Made by a program: the position numbers and the translations under genes. Positions 38,263-47,691 of a DNA stretch of 64,000 bases are shown in pieces. Origin of the DNA: Sinorhizobium fredii USDA 205 (GTDB lineage: Bacteria; Pseudomonadota; Alphaproteobacteria; Rhizobiales; Rhizobiaceae); NCBI RefSeq assembly GCF_001461695.1, contig NZ_AUTC01000139.1:1-64000 (forward strand), read 5' to 3'. A model generated the notes under the pieces. The model had not been told where the DNA came from, did not search any database, and was given only the letters and a program-made list of their open reading frames with translations. Each line of letters starts with the position of its first letter. Position 1 is the stretch's first letter.

Positions 38263-39264
38263 TTATTTCGCGAAAGCGGCACGCAGCGCGGTGCTTGCTT
38301 GGGCAATTGCGGCCTTGGCGGGCGCGCTGTCGGCAAGGGCGTTCAGCATCACGAAGTCATGAATGGTGCCGATATAGCGCGTCGATGTGACGGCGACGTC
38401 GGCCTGCAACAGCTTGCGGGCATAAGCCTCGCCCTCGTCGCGGAGCAGATCGATTTCTGCAACGATCACCGTGGCGCTCGGCAACCCCTCGAGTTGCTTG
38501 ACCGTTGCCTTCAGCGGGAAGGCCAGCACATCGTCGCGGTACTCGTCGGGGAAGTTCGCTTCGAGGAAATAGTCCATCGCCTTGCGGGTCAGGAACGGCC
38601 CCTCTCCAAACACCCGGTAGGACGCGTTGTCGGAGACATCGTCGGTGACTGGGTAGAACAACACCTGATGAATGATCCTGGGGCCTTGCCGCTCCTTGGA
38701 TAGCAGCGTGACGGCTGCCGCCATGTTGCCGCCCGCGCTGTCGCCGGCAACGGCAATGCGGTCGGCATCGAGGTCGAGCGCATTAGCATGCTTGACGATA
38801 TATTCGAGCGCAGCATAGGCCTGCTCGTTGTTTTCGGGATACTTAACATCAGGGGCATTGTCGTATTCGACGAAGACGACCGCTGCGTGGGCCTGGGCCG
38901 ACAGTTCGCGGATCAGATGATCATGCGTGTTCCGATCGCCCATGACCCAGCCGCCCCCGTGAAAGTACATGACGGCGGGCAGTGAGCCGCGCGCATTTTC
39001 CGGGCGAACGATGCGCACGCGCACCTTGCCCGTCGGGCCGATCGGCCAGACATCGTCCCTACTAACCGTGGCCGGGCTCGCCACAGTCGAACTCTGCACG
39101 GTGGAAAGCACCTGGCGCGCCTCGTCATAAGGCAAGGTGTAAAGTGGCGCGGCCTTGGCGGCCGCAGCGGCAAAAGCCTGGGCGTGCGGCTCGAGAACCG
39201 GAGCAGCAAGCGCAGCGGTGGAGGCGAATGCGGACAGAGCCGCCGTAGCAAATACCTTATTCAT
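38263..39264 (-). CDS. secreted alpha/beta hydrolase of the hormone-sensitive lipase family
   Basis: A 333-residue esterase with a signal peptide (about 1-20, ATAALSAFASTAALA). The family oxyanion motif HGGGW is at 102-106, nucleophile Ser176 is in AGDSAGGN, the Asp is in the EIDLLRDEG region and the His in GTIHDFVML. It is periplasmic or secreted, acting on short-chain or acetyl esters. It lies 63 bases downstream of the second esterase gene on the same strand, so the two are probably cotranscribed. Confidence 0.85.
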   Translation of the reverse strand: MNKVFATAALSAFASTAALAAPVLEPHAQAFAAAAAKAAPLYTLPYDEARQVLSTVQSSTVASPATVSRDDVWPIGPTGKVRVRIVRPENARGSLPAVMYFHGGGWVMGDRNTHDHLIRELSAQAHAAVVFVEYDNAPDVKYPENNEQAYAALEYIVKHANALDLDADRIAVAGDSAGGNMAAAVTLLSKERQGPRIIHQVLFYPVTDDVSDNASYRVFGEGPFLTRKAMDYFLEANFPDEYRDDVLAFPLKATVKQLEGLPSATVIVAEIDLLRDEGEAYARKLLQADVAVTSTRYIGTIHDFVMLNALADSAPAKAAIAQASTALRAAFAK

Positions 39265-39327
39265 GTCATCGCTCCTTCATTCGTAATTGTGTTGATCGAC
39301 TTCGTTTGGATGATTGCTCTGTGGACT

Positions 39328-40125
39328 TCAGGCGGCTTTCGGGCTCGCGGACGGGTCGATTGAGGCGGTTTTGGCTGCACGGCGGGCCGCGCGATCGATG
39401 ACGCCGGCGACCGCCGAGGGCTGGGTGAGGAAAACGACATGGCTGCCTGCCACCTCGGTCGTGTCGGCACCGATGCGCCGGGCCGTGCTGCGAAGAAGAT
39501 TGGGCGCAATTGCCCCGTCCTCGGTCGCTACCACGTACCAGCTCGGCTTGATCTTCCACGCCACCTTCCTGACCTTTGCCTCGAGCGCTTTCATCGCGAT
39601 CGGGACCTGGGTGTCGCGAAGGAATGCGCCGTCGCTTTCGCTGGTGTCGGCGGCAAAGCCCGCCTGAAACGTCTCCGCCTTCAGATAGGCGAACCCGTCC
39701 GGCTGGACGTCGGGCTGGAAGGTGGGCGGCGGCGGCACCTCGGCGTATTGGTCGAGGGTGGACTGGCCGAGTTCGGGCGCGAACGCCGCGACATAGACGA
39801 GTCCGGCGACCTGGGGGTCGTCACCCGCCTCGGTAATCACCGTGCCGCCGTAGGAATGTCCGACGAGGATGACGGGGCCATTCTGCCGCGCGATGACGCG
39901 GCGGGTGGCGGCCACATCGTCCTCGAACGAGGTCAGCGGGTTCTGGACGATGGCGACGGTGTAGCCGCCGGCGGTCAGCTCGTCGTATACGCCACGCCAG
40001 CCTGAACCATCGGCGAAGGCCCCGTGTACGAGGACGACATTCTGCACCCGCTCGGTGCCGTCTCTTGAGGGGTTCTCGGCAGTGCTTGCATTGAAATCGG
40101 GACTGGTCCCGTTCAAGTTTGCCAT
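39328..40125 (-). CDS. alpha/beta hydrolase, EstC/salicylate esterase-like
   Basis: A 265-residue alpha/beta hydrolase with VLVHGAFADGSGWRGVY (31-47), nucleophile Ser91 in VGHSYGGTV, and a final GSHVVFLTQP carrying the catalytic His. This layout is that of the EstC/PME-like subgroup. GGAG precedes ATG 40125. It is divergent from a LysR gene with inverted repeats between, implying LysR control of the esterase pair. Substrate unknown. Confidence 0.83.
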   Translation of the reverse strand: MANLNGTSPDFNASTAENPSRDGTERVQNVVLVHGAFADGSGWRGVYDELTAGGYTVAIVQNPLTSFEDDVAATRRVIARQNGPVILVGHSYGGTVITEAGDDPQVAGLVYVAAFAPELGQSTLDQYAEVPPPPTFQPDVQPDGFAYLKAETFQAGFAADTSESDGAFLRDTQVPIAMKALEAKVRKVAWKIKPSWYVVATEDGAIAPNLLRSTARRIGADTTEVAGSHVVFLTQPSAVAGVIDRAARRAAKTASIDPSASPKAA

Positions 40126-40150
40126 TTCTTTCTCCTTCTGTCTTTATCCC

Positions 40151-40237
40151 GATTGGGACAATCGACAGATAGAAGAAATGAACTGGCTTGATTATCTGGC
40201 GAAATCGGTCTTCATTGTCCCGAATTCAAGGACAATG
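40151..40237. promoter_or_regulatory. Inverted repeats in the esterase/LysR divergent region
   Basis: Two related symmetric sites share the TTGTCC/GGACAA half-site: GATTGGGACAATC (40151-40163) and CATTGTCC...GGACAATG (arms 40213-40220 and 40230-40237, 9-base spacer). The right arm of the second includes the ATG of lysR at 40235, so binding would also block translation start or transcription of the regulator. Likely LysR operators. Confidence 0.5.
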
Positions 40238-41185
40238 GGAGGAGAGCGTTTGCTGCGCGACTTCAGCGATACGGTGGCATTCGTAAAGGTCGTGCAGGAG
40301 GGCAGTTTCACCGGCGCGGCGCGCGCACTGCGAACGCCGAAGACGCGGATCAGCCGCAAGGTACAGGAATTGGAGGCGCGGTTAGGGGCCCAGCTTCTCC
40401 ACAGGACAACGCGCAGCCTCAAGCTCACCGAGGCTGGTACGATCTACTTCCAGCATTGCGAGGGTCTGGTCAAGGATATCGAAGATGCCGAAAGCGCCGT
40501 GGCCGAGCTTCAACAACATCCCAAGGGCTGGCTTAGGATCACATCTCCGTACTGGTTGTCGACGCGCATTCTAGCGCCGGTGCTCAGCGAATTCCGAAGG
40601 TTTTACCCCGATGTCTATCCGCAGTTGCTTCTGGCCCATGAGGTGCTGGATGTCGTTACCAAGGAGATCGATATCGCGCTTCGTCTGTGGGATGGGCCTT
40701 TGCCGGATTCCTCGCTCAGTGCCCGCCGGCTTGGTGATCTGCCAATGGGCATATATGCGGCTCCTGCCTATCTTGACCGGCACGCAGCCCCTTCGGACCC
40801 GGCAGAGCTCATCAATCATGCCTGCCTGCTGACACAGTTCTATTTCGACAAGCCGGTGCATGCCTGGCCTCTGACGCGCGAGGGGCAGCGCAACGAGTTC
40901 CCGGTCCGCCCCGTTGCGGTGGCCAGCGATCCTGAAGGGTTGCACGGCTTTCTGTTGGCCGGCGAGGGTCTTCACATGACCAATCATGTCCGCGTCAGGG
41001 CGGATGTCGCCGCGGGACGTCTCGTCCGCGTCCTTCCCGAATGGTCCGGACCGGCCCCCACGCTTTACGCGATGAGGGCCGGCGGACGTATCCAGCCGCC
41101 AAAGGTCAGGGCATTCCTCGACTTTCTGGTGCCGCGGCTGAACCTTACCGAGATCCCTGGCGACAATGCGGGCGCTTCGCGCTAG
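40235..41185 (+). CDS. LysR-family transcriptional regulator
   Basis: A 316-residue LysR regulator: winged helix at about 8-66 (GSFTGAARALRTPKTRISRKVQELE) and an effector domain from about residue 98 (GWLRITSPYWLSTRILAPVL). The open frame starts at 40055, but ATG 40235 follows AAGGA and fits the family. It is divergent from the EstC-like gene. Probably controls the two esterases. Confidence 0.85.
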   Translation: MGGERLLRDFSDTVAFVKVVQEGSFTGAARALRTPKTRISRKVQELEARLGAQLLHRTTRSLKLTEAGTIYFQHCEGLVKDIEDAESAVAELQQHPKGWLRITSPYWLSTRILAPVLSEFRRFYPDVYPQLLLAHEVLDVVTKEIDIALRLWDGPLPDSSLSARRLGDLPMGIYAAPAYLDRHAAPSDPAELINHACLLTQFYFDKPVHAWPLTREGQRNEFPVRPVAVASDPEGLHGFLLAGEGLHMTNHVRVRADVAAGRLVRVLPEWSGPAPTLYAMRAGGRIQPPKVRAFLDFLVPRLNLTEIPGDNAGASR

Positions 41186-41343
41186 TCGCGTCTGCTGGAG
41201 GGGCATGGCGAAGGGGGCTTTTCGTTCCGGGTGGCCGCACGCGGCCTCTTGTGGGCCTCTAATGTCAATGCTGGCGATTAGTGCCGCTCAGACATGAAAC
41301 CAGCGCAACGGACTCCGCTCTGTTGCGCCAGGATGGGTCGCCG

Positions 41344-42309
41344 TCAAGAGGCATAGTTGACAGGAACCCAGTCGTAATTTGTCGCATCGCGGCGAACATG
41401 GCCGATGCCGGGAAAGGCAATGTGAGCGCCGGCCACCAGGTATTTGCCATCGGCGGCATGCTCGAAGGCTGCCACTCTCGCACCAACGGCCTCGGCCTGG
41501 TCCGTATCGAACTGGATCGCCACGTCCGGCTCGTCGAACTGCATCACGTTTCCATGGGTGATGTCGCCCCAGAAAACGATCTTGTCGCCTGCGCTTTCGA
41601 CGACGATCGAGCTGTGTCCCGGCGTGTGCCCGGCCCGCAGGATCGAGCCGACGCCCGGCAAGATTCCTGCGTTATCGGCAAAGGTCCGAACTCTGCCGGC
41701 CTCGGCATAGGGCTTCAGACTCGCATGCGCCTCGATGAAATGGCTCGGCGGCACATTGGCCGGTCGACTCTCCACAGGCGTTGTCATCCAGAAATCGTAT
41801 TCGCGCTTGTTGACGTAGACAGTCGCGTTGGCGAACACCGGCTTGCCTTCGATCGTCAGCCCGCCGGAATGGTCGGTGTGGATATGGGTTAGAATGATCT
41901 CGTCCACCTGGTCCGTCTTGTAGCCGGCCGCCTCGAGATTGGCGACGAGCTCGCCGAGCGCACCATCGAGATAGGTGCCCGTACCAGCGTCGATCAACAC
42001 CAGCCTGTCCCCCGTGTTGACGAGGAAGGCGTTGACCGACGTTTCTGTCGGCGTGCCCATAAATGCCGCGGCCAGCGCTTTCCGGGCTTCGTCGGCGTCG
42101 GTATTTGTGTGAAGTTCCGGAAGTGGCAAAGGAATTGTACCGTCCGAAAGCGCCGTCAGTTCGAAGCGACCCAGCTTCATTCTGTAAAAGCCGGGAGCCT
42201 GGAAAGGTCGAAAAGGAGCCTTTGCAAGGACCGGGTTGAACCCGCCCGATATCGATCCGGCTGCGAAAAGCGCCGCTGCGCTCTTGATGAGTCCTCTACG
42301 AGTGAGCAT
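41344..42309 (-). CDS. exported metallo-beta-lactamase-fold hydrolase
   Basis: A 321-residue MBL-fold enzyme with a Tat-like signal (TRRGLIKSAAALFAAGS). The metal motif is HIHTDH in ILTHIHTDHSGG, a second His is in AGHTPGHSS, the Asp is in FWGDITHG and the last His is in GAHIAFPGIGH. It is an intact paralogue of the frameshifted gene at 23803-24776. Similar proteins hydrolyse lactones or act as phosphodiesterases; the substrate is not predictable. It converges on lysR and appears to be a single-gene unit. Confidence 0.83.
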   Translation of the reverse strand: MLTRRGLIKSAAALFAAGSISGGFNPVLAKAPFRPFQAPGFYRMKLGRFELTALSDGTIPLPLPELHTNTDADEARKALAAAFMGTPTETSVNAFLVNTGDRLVLIDAGTGTYLDGALGELVANLEAAGYKTDQVDEIILTHIHTDHSGGLTIEGKPVFANATVYVNKREYDFWMTTPVESRPANVPPSHFIEAHASLKPYAEAGRVRTFADNAGILPGVGSILRAGHTPGHSSIVVESAGDKIVFWGDITHGNVMQFDEPDVAIQFDTDQAEAVGARVAAFEHAADGKYLVAGAHIAFPGIGHVRRDATNYDWVPVNYAS

Positions 42310-42875
42310 GGCAGTTCTCCGATGTTGAAGTTTCGTCCACCGTTTCGTTGATGGCCAACTGGTGTGGGTGGAAACCTAATCGGGAACGGATGATCACAAT
42401 AGGCTATGAAAATGAGCCGAATTGTCTCGGAAATAGATACAATTGGCACGAGCCAGTCGCATCAGATGTGGGGTTGCAGTTTCCCCAGTTGCGATTGGCA
42501 CAGCACCGGCACCGACAGATTTTCCAAGGATGACGCTGCCAAGACAGGTGAACGTCCGCTTCGCGCCCGATCACGGACAACTTAGCTGCATCGGCGAGCG
42601 GTCGAAAGGAGCCGTTCTTCTCGAGCCCTGTGCACGGCTTAATTGCGAGGATGTTCACGTCCTGGGATATAAAGGATTGCATAATGTATCGTCGGGAATC
42701 TCGCACTCAGGCGCTCTCTACTCCCATGCTCTTGGTGGCAGAGGCACGATCTGACCCTTTCTGATTGGCACATCGCTGCATTGTTCTGAGCGGCTGCCGC
42801 TGTACGGACATCGCAAAGGCAGCCACTGAAGCAATTGCAATGCGACTGCATATTGACAAATTCGAGGATCTGACT
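42310..42875. other. Intergenic region upstream of the toxin-antitoxin pair
   Basis: About 560 bases, lower in GC than its surroundings. It should contain the promoters of the MBL-fold gene (leftward) and of fitAB (rightward). The frame 42443-42754 lacks a Shine-Dalgarno and any recognised family. No repeat or RNA gene was identified. Confidence 0.4.
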
Positions 42876-43130
42876 ATGGCCATCCTGACAGTGAGGAATG
42901 TGCCCGATGAGGTGCATCGTGCTTTACGCGTGCGGGCGGCGATGCACGGCCGCAGCACCGAGGCGAAAGTCCGTGACATTCTGGAAAGTGTGGTAAAGCC
43001 CGAGCAGCGCGTTCGCATGGGGGATGCCTTGGCTGAGGTCGGCCGGCGGCTGGGACTGACCAATGATGATTTCGCAGTGTTTGATGAGGTACGTGACAAG
43101 GCGCCGGCGGAGCCAATGAGGTTTGAATGA
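42876..43130 (+). CDS. fitA: FitA/VapB-type antitoxin
   Basis: An 84-residue ribbon-helix-helix protein. AILTVRNVPDEVHRALRVRA is the FitA-like Arc fold (beta strand and first helix), and RSTEAKVRDILESVV is the second helix. The C-terminal half is the usual toxin-wrapping extension. ATG 42876 has GAGGA six bases upstream; the longer frame from 42765 is rejected. Its stop overlaps the toxin start (ATGA), the standard arrangement. Expected to bind its own promoter together with the toxin. Confidence 0.85.
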   Translation: MAILTVRNVPDEVHRALRVRAAMHGRSTEAKVRDILESVVKPEQRVRMGDALAEVGRRLGLTNDDFAVFDEVRDKAPAEPMRFE

Positions 43131-43552
43131 TCGTCTTGGATACGAAGGTCGTCTCCGAGGCGATGGAACCGTTTCCCAATCCGGTCGTGCACTCCTGGCT
43201 GAACGAGCAGGTCGCCGAGACCCTACATCTGTCCAGTGTGACGTTGGCCGAACTGATGTTTGGAATCGGTGCATTGCCGGATGGCCGGCGCAAGAAAGCT
43301 CTGAGCGAAACGCTTGACGGCGTGCTCGAACTGTTTGGCGATCGCGTATTGCCGTTCGACAACGGAGCTGCCCGGCATTATGCCGCCTTAGCCATGAAGG
43401 CCCGAGCGGCCGGCAAGGGCTTCCCGACGCCCGATGGATATATTGCCGCCATTGCCGCCTCCAAGGGATTTATCATAGCGACGCGTGATGTAAGCCCCTT
43501 TGAAGCGGCAGGACTTACCGTCGTAAATCCTTGGAATAATCAACGAATATAA
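43127..43552 (+). CDS. fitB: FitB/VapC-type PIN-domain toxin
   Basis: A 141-residue PIN-domain ribonuclease toxin with all four acidic residues in place: Asp5 in IVLDTK, Glu42 in LAELMFG, Asp103 in TPDGYIAA and Asp121 in ATRDVSPF. The usual LDTN reads LDTK here, a slight departure next to the first catalytic Asp. Cognate of the overlapping antitoxin. Such modules stabilise accessory replicons or respond to stress by cleaving RNA. Confidence 0.85.
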   Translation: MIVLDTKVVSEAMEPFPNPVVHSWLNEQVAETLHLSSVTLAELMFGIGALPDGRRKKALSETLDGVLELFGDRVLPFDNGAARHYAALAMKARAAGKGFPTPDGYIAAIAASKGFIIATRDVSPFEAAGLTVVNPWNNQRI

Positions 43553-44091
43553 AGCGCGATCCGCTGGTCTTCGGACCGAATAGGTTCAAGGCGTGCAACT
43601 CGCGCAGCGCAAAGCCGGGCCAATGCGGAATTGTGTGGCTGGCGCCCCCAACTTGTCTCATCGCTATATTGTGGGCTGCTTCCATGCCGACGGGTTTCTC
43701 CAGTTGGGAGAAAAGCCCATTGCAGTTTCTTCAGCGAGTGGGCAAGAATCCATCAGCTCTATCAATGACTGCCGCCACTGTGTCCCGGGCGCAACGATCC
43801 CCATCGCGGGCATCTCCTCGATCCTGAATCACGATTTATTTTCAGCCCTCGGACTTCCGCCAGGCTTCAATCGACCAGTCCTGGCAAACGAGCCGGCATC
43901 GATAGGTCCGGCCACCTGAGCCAATATCGGAGGATATCGAGGGCCGCGCGGCTCGCTTCAATCCGCGGCGAAGCTCCGCCGCGGAATGGTGTCTGCGAAG
44001 CAGGTCTGTGGAATTCCTGGCGGTTGGAGATGTAGACGCCTGAAGGAGCCGCCCCTTGTTAGTGGTTTCAAGTGAGTTCTTCGGCAGCCTG
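43553..44091. other. Intergenic region, no gene seen
   Basis: About 540 bases between the toxin gene and the convergent peroxiredoxin-like gene. Frames at 43593-43919 and 43842-44102 have no ribosome site and no recognisable family. The right part (43960-44000) is GC-rich with repeated CGCGGCGAAGC-like runs. Confidence 0.4.
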
Positions 44092-44733
44092 CTAATGTGC
44101 AACCTGGGAAACTGCTGACATCAATTCCTCAGGATTAGGTGCCTTGAACGTCTGGAGCCCACTCTCCAGAACTTCAGTGAAAGTCCAGCGGACGATGCCC
44201 TCCCGGTCGATGAGGAACTGGCCGACAAGCTGCTCCTGGTCGGAAGTCATCATCTGCTGATCGGCTTCCGTGATTTCATATCCTTCTTTCTTGTTGAGAA
44301 ACTCGTCCATTTCAACCACACCCATTGGCTCGGGCAGTTCGCCCGGAAGATCGATCAATATCGCCATGACCGCATCCGCCCCGACTTCGGGCAAGCCGAA
44401 GGCGCGGTGCGAAGCGCGTACCGGGTCGGATGCAGCAAGAAGACCGGGGATCGGATGGTAACGGAAATAGAGTCGGGCGCGTTCAACCGGGGTGTTTACC
44501 ACCGCCAGAGATTGGACGCCTTTCTCGTGCAGGGCCGGATTGAGCTGTGCCATTGCCGCAACATGGCGCCGGCAGAACGGGCAATGCAGGCCTCGAAACA
44601 GACCGATCAACAACGGGCTACGGCCGCGAAAATCATCGAGGGCGATCTTCCCCCCGCGGGAGATCGCATCGAGCACAATGTTCGGGGCCCGGTCGCCCGG
44701 TTGTAGCGGATGGTCGATATAGCGCGTGGACAT
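44092..44733 (-). CDS. peroxiredoxin-like (AhpC/TSA, redoxin-fold) protein
   Basis: A 213-residue thioredoxin-fold protein. GDRAPNIVLDAISRGGKIALDDFRG split over 13-37 is the AhpC/TSA N-terminus, and GLHCPFCRRHVAAM (48-61) carries Cys51 and Cys54 in a CPFC redox pair at the peroxidatic position. The C-terminal part (DREGIVRWTF) is normal. GGGAGG precedes ATG 44733. It probably reduces peroxides or acts as a thiol oxidoreductase in the cytoplasm. It stands at the left edge of the stress island. Confidence 0.75.
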   Translation of the reverse strand: MSTRYIDHPLQPGDRAPNIVLDAISRGGKIALDDFRGRSPLLIGLFRGLHCPFCRRHVAAMAQLNPALHEKGVQSLAVVNTPVERARLYFRYHPIPGLLAASDPVRASHRAFGLPEVGADAVMAILIDLPGELPEPMGVVEMDEFLNKKEGYEITEADQQMMTSDQEQLVGQFLIDREGIVRWTFTEVLESGLQTFKAPNPEELMSAVSQVAH

Positions 44734-45117
44734 GGAAAACCTCCCGTGCCGTATCCCTCATGAAAAGGCAGTCGCTCCTGACCCATATTAATCCTTCGGC
44801 CGACCGCGCTCACGGTCAAATTACTATCAGCGCCGGGTTCGCGCCATTTTTGTAGCGGCATGACGCTTTGGGTCGAAGGCGCGCCGCTGAGCGGAAGTCA
44901 TCCGGCGGCCGTTGAAGCGCGAACTCGGCGAGCGTTCTTGGTTTTTGCTTTGAAGATCGCATAATGCATTAACGGGAACCGCGCTCTGTGAATGCTCCAT
45001 TCGAGGGTCCGCAGTTCGTATCCCCTCAAGACGGGGATCGTGCTGCGCATCGCTGCGCCTGCTCAAGGCCCACGCGCAAACCCAGCCAGGGCGGTGCGCG
45101 GAATCAGTTACCCTTCG
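44734..45117. other. Intergenic region, no gene seen
   Basis: Nearly 400 bases upstream of the peroxiredoxin-like gene and downstream of the DUF4334 gene. It should carry the promoter of the former. No GGAAC/CGTT stress promoter pair was found here. Confidence 0.4.
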
Positions 45118-45651
45118 TCAGGTGGCCACTCCGACTGTCGGGCCGTCTACCATTCGGAGTTTGAAGAAGTACCTGCGGGTGTCGCCTTGCACGCACATCA
45201 TTCCGGCAATCTCGTCTCGGTCGATCCTTCGGAAATAGTCGACGATCGGCTGCCCGTCGTAGACCATGGCGGCCGTTTCGACGCCGCCGAGCGCGTGAAG
45301 CCTCAACGAAGCCGTCGTTCCGCGTGCTCGAATCACCTTCTGCAGGTATGAGAACCAGCTGCGCGCCACGAACGTCCGCCCGAACGGAGCGAACTTGATC
45401 GCCAGCCCTATGGGGAGGTAGCCCGGCTCCATCGGCACGAGACGTCCCGGCCTCCCGTGGAAAAGCAGGGCGTCTGCCCGCATGTCGGGGTGGAAGCGCT
45501 TACCGAACCAGTTTAGATTTTCGAGCACGCCGTCGAGAGGATGGCCGGACGGGATGCCGGTGCCTCGCCACAGGCCAATCATCTCGTCGGGTTGCACAAG
45601 CGCCAGCGACCGGAACCAGGTAGCCACGTCCTTCTGCTGGTCGCCTCGCAT
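45118..45651 (-). CDS. GXWXG/DUF4334 domain protein
   Basis: A 177-residue protein with the GXWXG motif as MIGLWRGTGIPSGHPLDGVL (24-43) and a C-terminal DUF4334 region (GVETAAMVYDGQPIVDYFRR, then GMMCVQGDTRRYFFKL). The family has a lipocalin-like fold prediction and no assigned activity. GAGGAG precedes ATG 45651. A relaxed stress-promoter match (GGAAC at 45703-45699) lies upstream but lacks the CGTT element, so regulation is uncertain. Confidence 0.75.
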   Translation of the reverse strand: MRGDQQKDVATWFRSLALVQPDEMIGLWRGTGIPSGHPLDGVLENLNWFGKRFHPDMRADALLFHGRPGRLVPMEPGYLPIGLAIKFAPFGRTFVARSWFSYLQKVIRARGTTASLRLHALGGVETAAMVYDGQPIVDYFRRIDRDEIAGMMCVQGDTRRYFFKLRMVDGPTVGVAT

Positions 45652-45765
45652 GGATTCTCCTCATGGATGTCTGTTCCGACTAAATGAGATGAAGGTTTGG
45701 AGTTCCCGCACTCACGAAAGACCGGACGGGGTTTCCGGTGGAGCGCGCCTTCGCGTCAGCTCCGG

Positions 45766-46440
45766 TCAGATCAGCGCCCGGAACCGGGGAAGATGCTTTA
45801 GGCTCTCGAATTCTCTGTCGTGTTCCAGCAGTCCGGCCGCCGTCTTCCGGTCGGTGACACGCGCGTCCTGCTCCAGGAATGGCATCGCCCCGTAATGTTT
45901 ACCGAGAAGGACGCTGACGCTCGCTGCGTTGTACAGGACGATCGGGATCGTCCGGATCGATCGCAAGCGCCCTCCCGATCCATCTCGAGGCGTCCTCACG
46001 TCTGCCCATATAGACCATCGCCACCGCGCCGCGGCAGAGCGGAGCCGGGTCTTCGGGATCGATCGCCGCGACCCCTCTCCGCACGTTCGACACAAAGGCT
46101 CGCCCTGATGTCCGGGCTGTTCCTGGGAAGGAGGCCGATCAGAGCGTTCGGCGACGTATAGTCCTCCGGTCTGAGGCGGCGGCGTCAACGTAGTGCCGGA
46201 TCGCGGTCTCATAGTCCCCAACACTTCGGCAGAAGAGCGCGTAGAACAAGTTCGTCTCATAACAGTCGGGCTCTATCGCCATCGCCCTGGCGAACTCTGG
46301 GCGTGCGTCGTCCGAGCGGTCTTCCCCGGAGCCGTTCCTCCAATCGCGGGCCGCCTGTAAGTGGCCTGTGAGCTTTTCTCGGCATCTTGCGCGGACGCTT
46401 CTGCAAGCTCCGGATCGTCTGAAAACTCAGGTGGACATGG
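45766..46440 (-). pseudogene. TPR region of an adenylate cyclase-like protein, multiply frameshifted remnant
   Basis: Pieces in different minus-strand frames reassemble into a tetratricopeptide tail: PEFARAMAIEPDCYETNLFY-like residues, AMVYMGRREDASRWIGRALA, then IVLYNAASVSVLLGKHYGAM and FESLKHLPRFRALI at the natural C-terminus. This is the usual end of rhizobial class III adenylate cyclases with TPRs. The cyclase domain is absent and several frameshifts separate the pieces. Clearly decayed, unlike the single-base breaks elsewhere in the window. Confidence 0.6.
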
Positions 46441-46697
46441 CGAAATTCCCACTGCGGCAAGCTCTTAGTACCAGCGTCCTCGGCCGTACCAGCCGCCACC
46501 TAAGAGGACAATGATTAGAAGCGTCGTGACATCCTTTTGGGCCTCCTAAAGAACCCGTCGTCACAACTGCGGTGGACGGTGTGGTTTGCGGTTGGACTCT
46601 GACCACGGCAACGTTCGCAGGGGTTAGTTCCGTGGAGCGTCTAGCGATGCTTTGGTGAGGGCGCCAGGTCGGCGCCGTCACCAATCATTTGATACCG

Positions 46698-47309
46698 CTA
46701 CGGCATCATAGCGCGATAACGCTCGCGCTCGCGTTGAACCTGTTCCAGCGTGTACGGATCCGCATTGTCGTCAAAGTGCGACCACCCTTCTTCAGCATAG
46801 ATGCTCCGGCGGGCGGCAGGATCGACGCGGTCTCGTTGCTGCAATATTGCTTCTGCTTGGAGCGCAAGGCTGTCGTCCACTCTTGCGGTCACTAGAGTGC
46901 CTCCGCGGCGAACTCCCTCCGCATACACATGGGCATCCTCTTCATTGACCCCGGAGTCTGTCAGCGCGCCGATTATGCCTCCGGCCGCGCCGCCAGCGAC
47001 GGCACCTGCTGCAGCCCCGGCGGCAGTGGCGGCGAGCCATCCGGCGGCCACGACGGGTCCAACGCCGGGAATGGCCATAAGGCCGAGGCCCGTCAGAAGT
47101 CCGATCACCCCACCGCCAGCCGCGCCGAGGCCAGCCCCCGTGCCGGCTCCTTCGGCCGCGTTGGAGCTATCGGTCGAATACCAATCGCCTCTATTGTTTG
47201 CGACAATGCTGATGTCGTCAGAAGGCACACCGGCTGCTTCCAAATCGGTCACGGCGTCGCGGGCATCGCCATAGTCGTCGAAGAGACCTGTCACGGTTCT
47301 CATCTTCAT
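46698..47309 (-). CDS. YflT-like general stress protein with glycine-rich core
   Basis: A 203-residue protein. Its N-terminus (TVTGLFDDYGDARDAVTDLE, then AGVPSDDISIVAN) matches the heat-induced stress protein YflT domain. A hydrophobic Gly/Ala-rich middle (about 55-115) could form membrane-inserted glycine-zipper helices, and a charged C-terminus follows. Start is ATG 47309 or 47303; GGGAGA suits the second slightly better. It follows the PepSY-like gene by 30 bases on the same strand and probably shares its promoter. Confidence 0.75.
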   Translation of the reverse strand: MKMRTVTGLFDDYGDARDAVTDLEAAGVPSDDISIVANNRGDWYSTDSSNAAEGAGTGAGLGAAGGGVIGLLTGLGLMAIPGVGPVVAAGWLAATAAGAAAGAVAGGAAGGIIGALTDSGVNEEDAHVYAEGVRRGGTLVTARVDDSLALQAEAILQQRDRVDPAARRSIYAEEGWSHFDDNADPYTLEQVQRERERYRAMMP

Positions 47310-47339
47310 TCTCCCTTTGGGTTGGTGGACGTTGGCGGC

Positions 47340-47654
47340 CTACAACGCCGTTACGTTGCCCTGGTAGTCGAGAGCGACGGAAACGGATTTGCCGTCCTTC
47401 ATCGCCGTTGCCTGCCACACGCCCTTGTCATCGAGCTTCAGTCCTTTGACCTCGGTGTATCCGGCTGCTTCGATCCGTTCCTTCGCCTGGGCTTCGGTGA
47501 AGCTATTTGCACCTTCGACCGGGGCCGTCGGGTTCTGCGAGTCAGGCGTCGCGACTGCGGGCGTGTTTCCTTCCGGCGAAGGTGTCGTCTGCGCGAGCGA
47601 CGCCGTGGCCGCAGCGCTTATCAACGCTGCCGCGACAATAATCATATTTTTCAT
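47340..47654 (-). CDS. small periplasmic PepSY-like protein
   Basis: A 104-residue protein with a signal peptide (KNMIIVAAALISAAATASLA), a Pro/Thr-rich linker, and a C-terminal PepSY-like module (SFTEAQAKERIEAAGYTEVK, then DGKSVSVALDYQGNVTAL). ATG 47654 is chosen because GAGG lies nearby and the signal peptide then starts cleanly. PepSY-type modules bind or inhibit peptidases or sense the envelope. It leads a probable two-gene stress operon with the YflT-like gene. Confidence 0.72.
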   Translation of the reverse strand: MKNMIIVAAALISAAATASLAQTTPSPEGNTPAVATPDSQNPTAPVEGANSFTEAQAKERIEAAGYTEVKGLKLDDKGVWQATAMKDGKSVSVALDYQGNVTAL

Positions 47655-47691
47655 GGAGTTACCTCGTTTGAAGATCGGGATGATCTTCACA

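Noticed and set aside
45652..45703. Possible EcfG promoter before the DUF4334 gene
   Set aside because: GGAAC is present (45703-45699) but the -10 reads ATTT in place of CGTT. Too weak to list.
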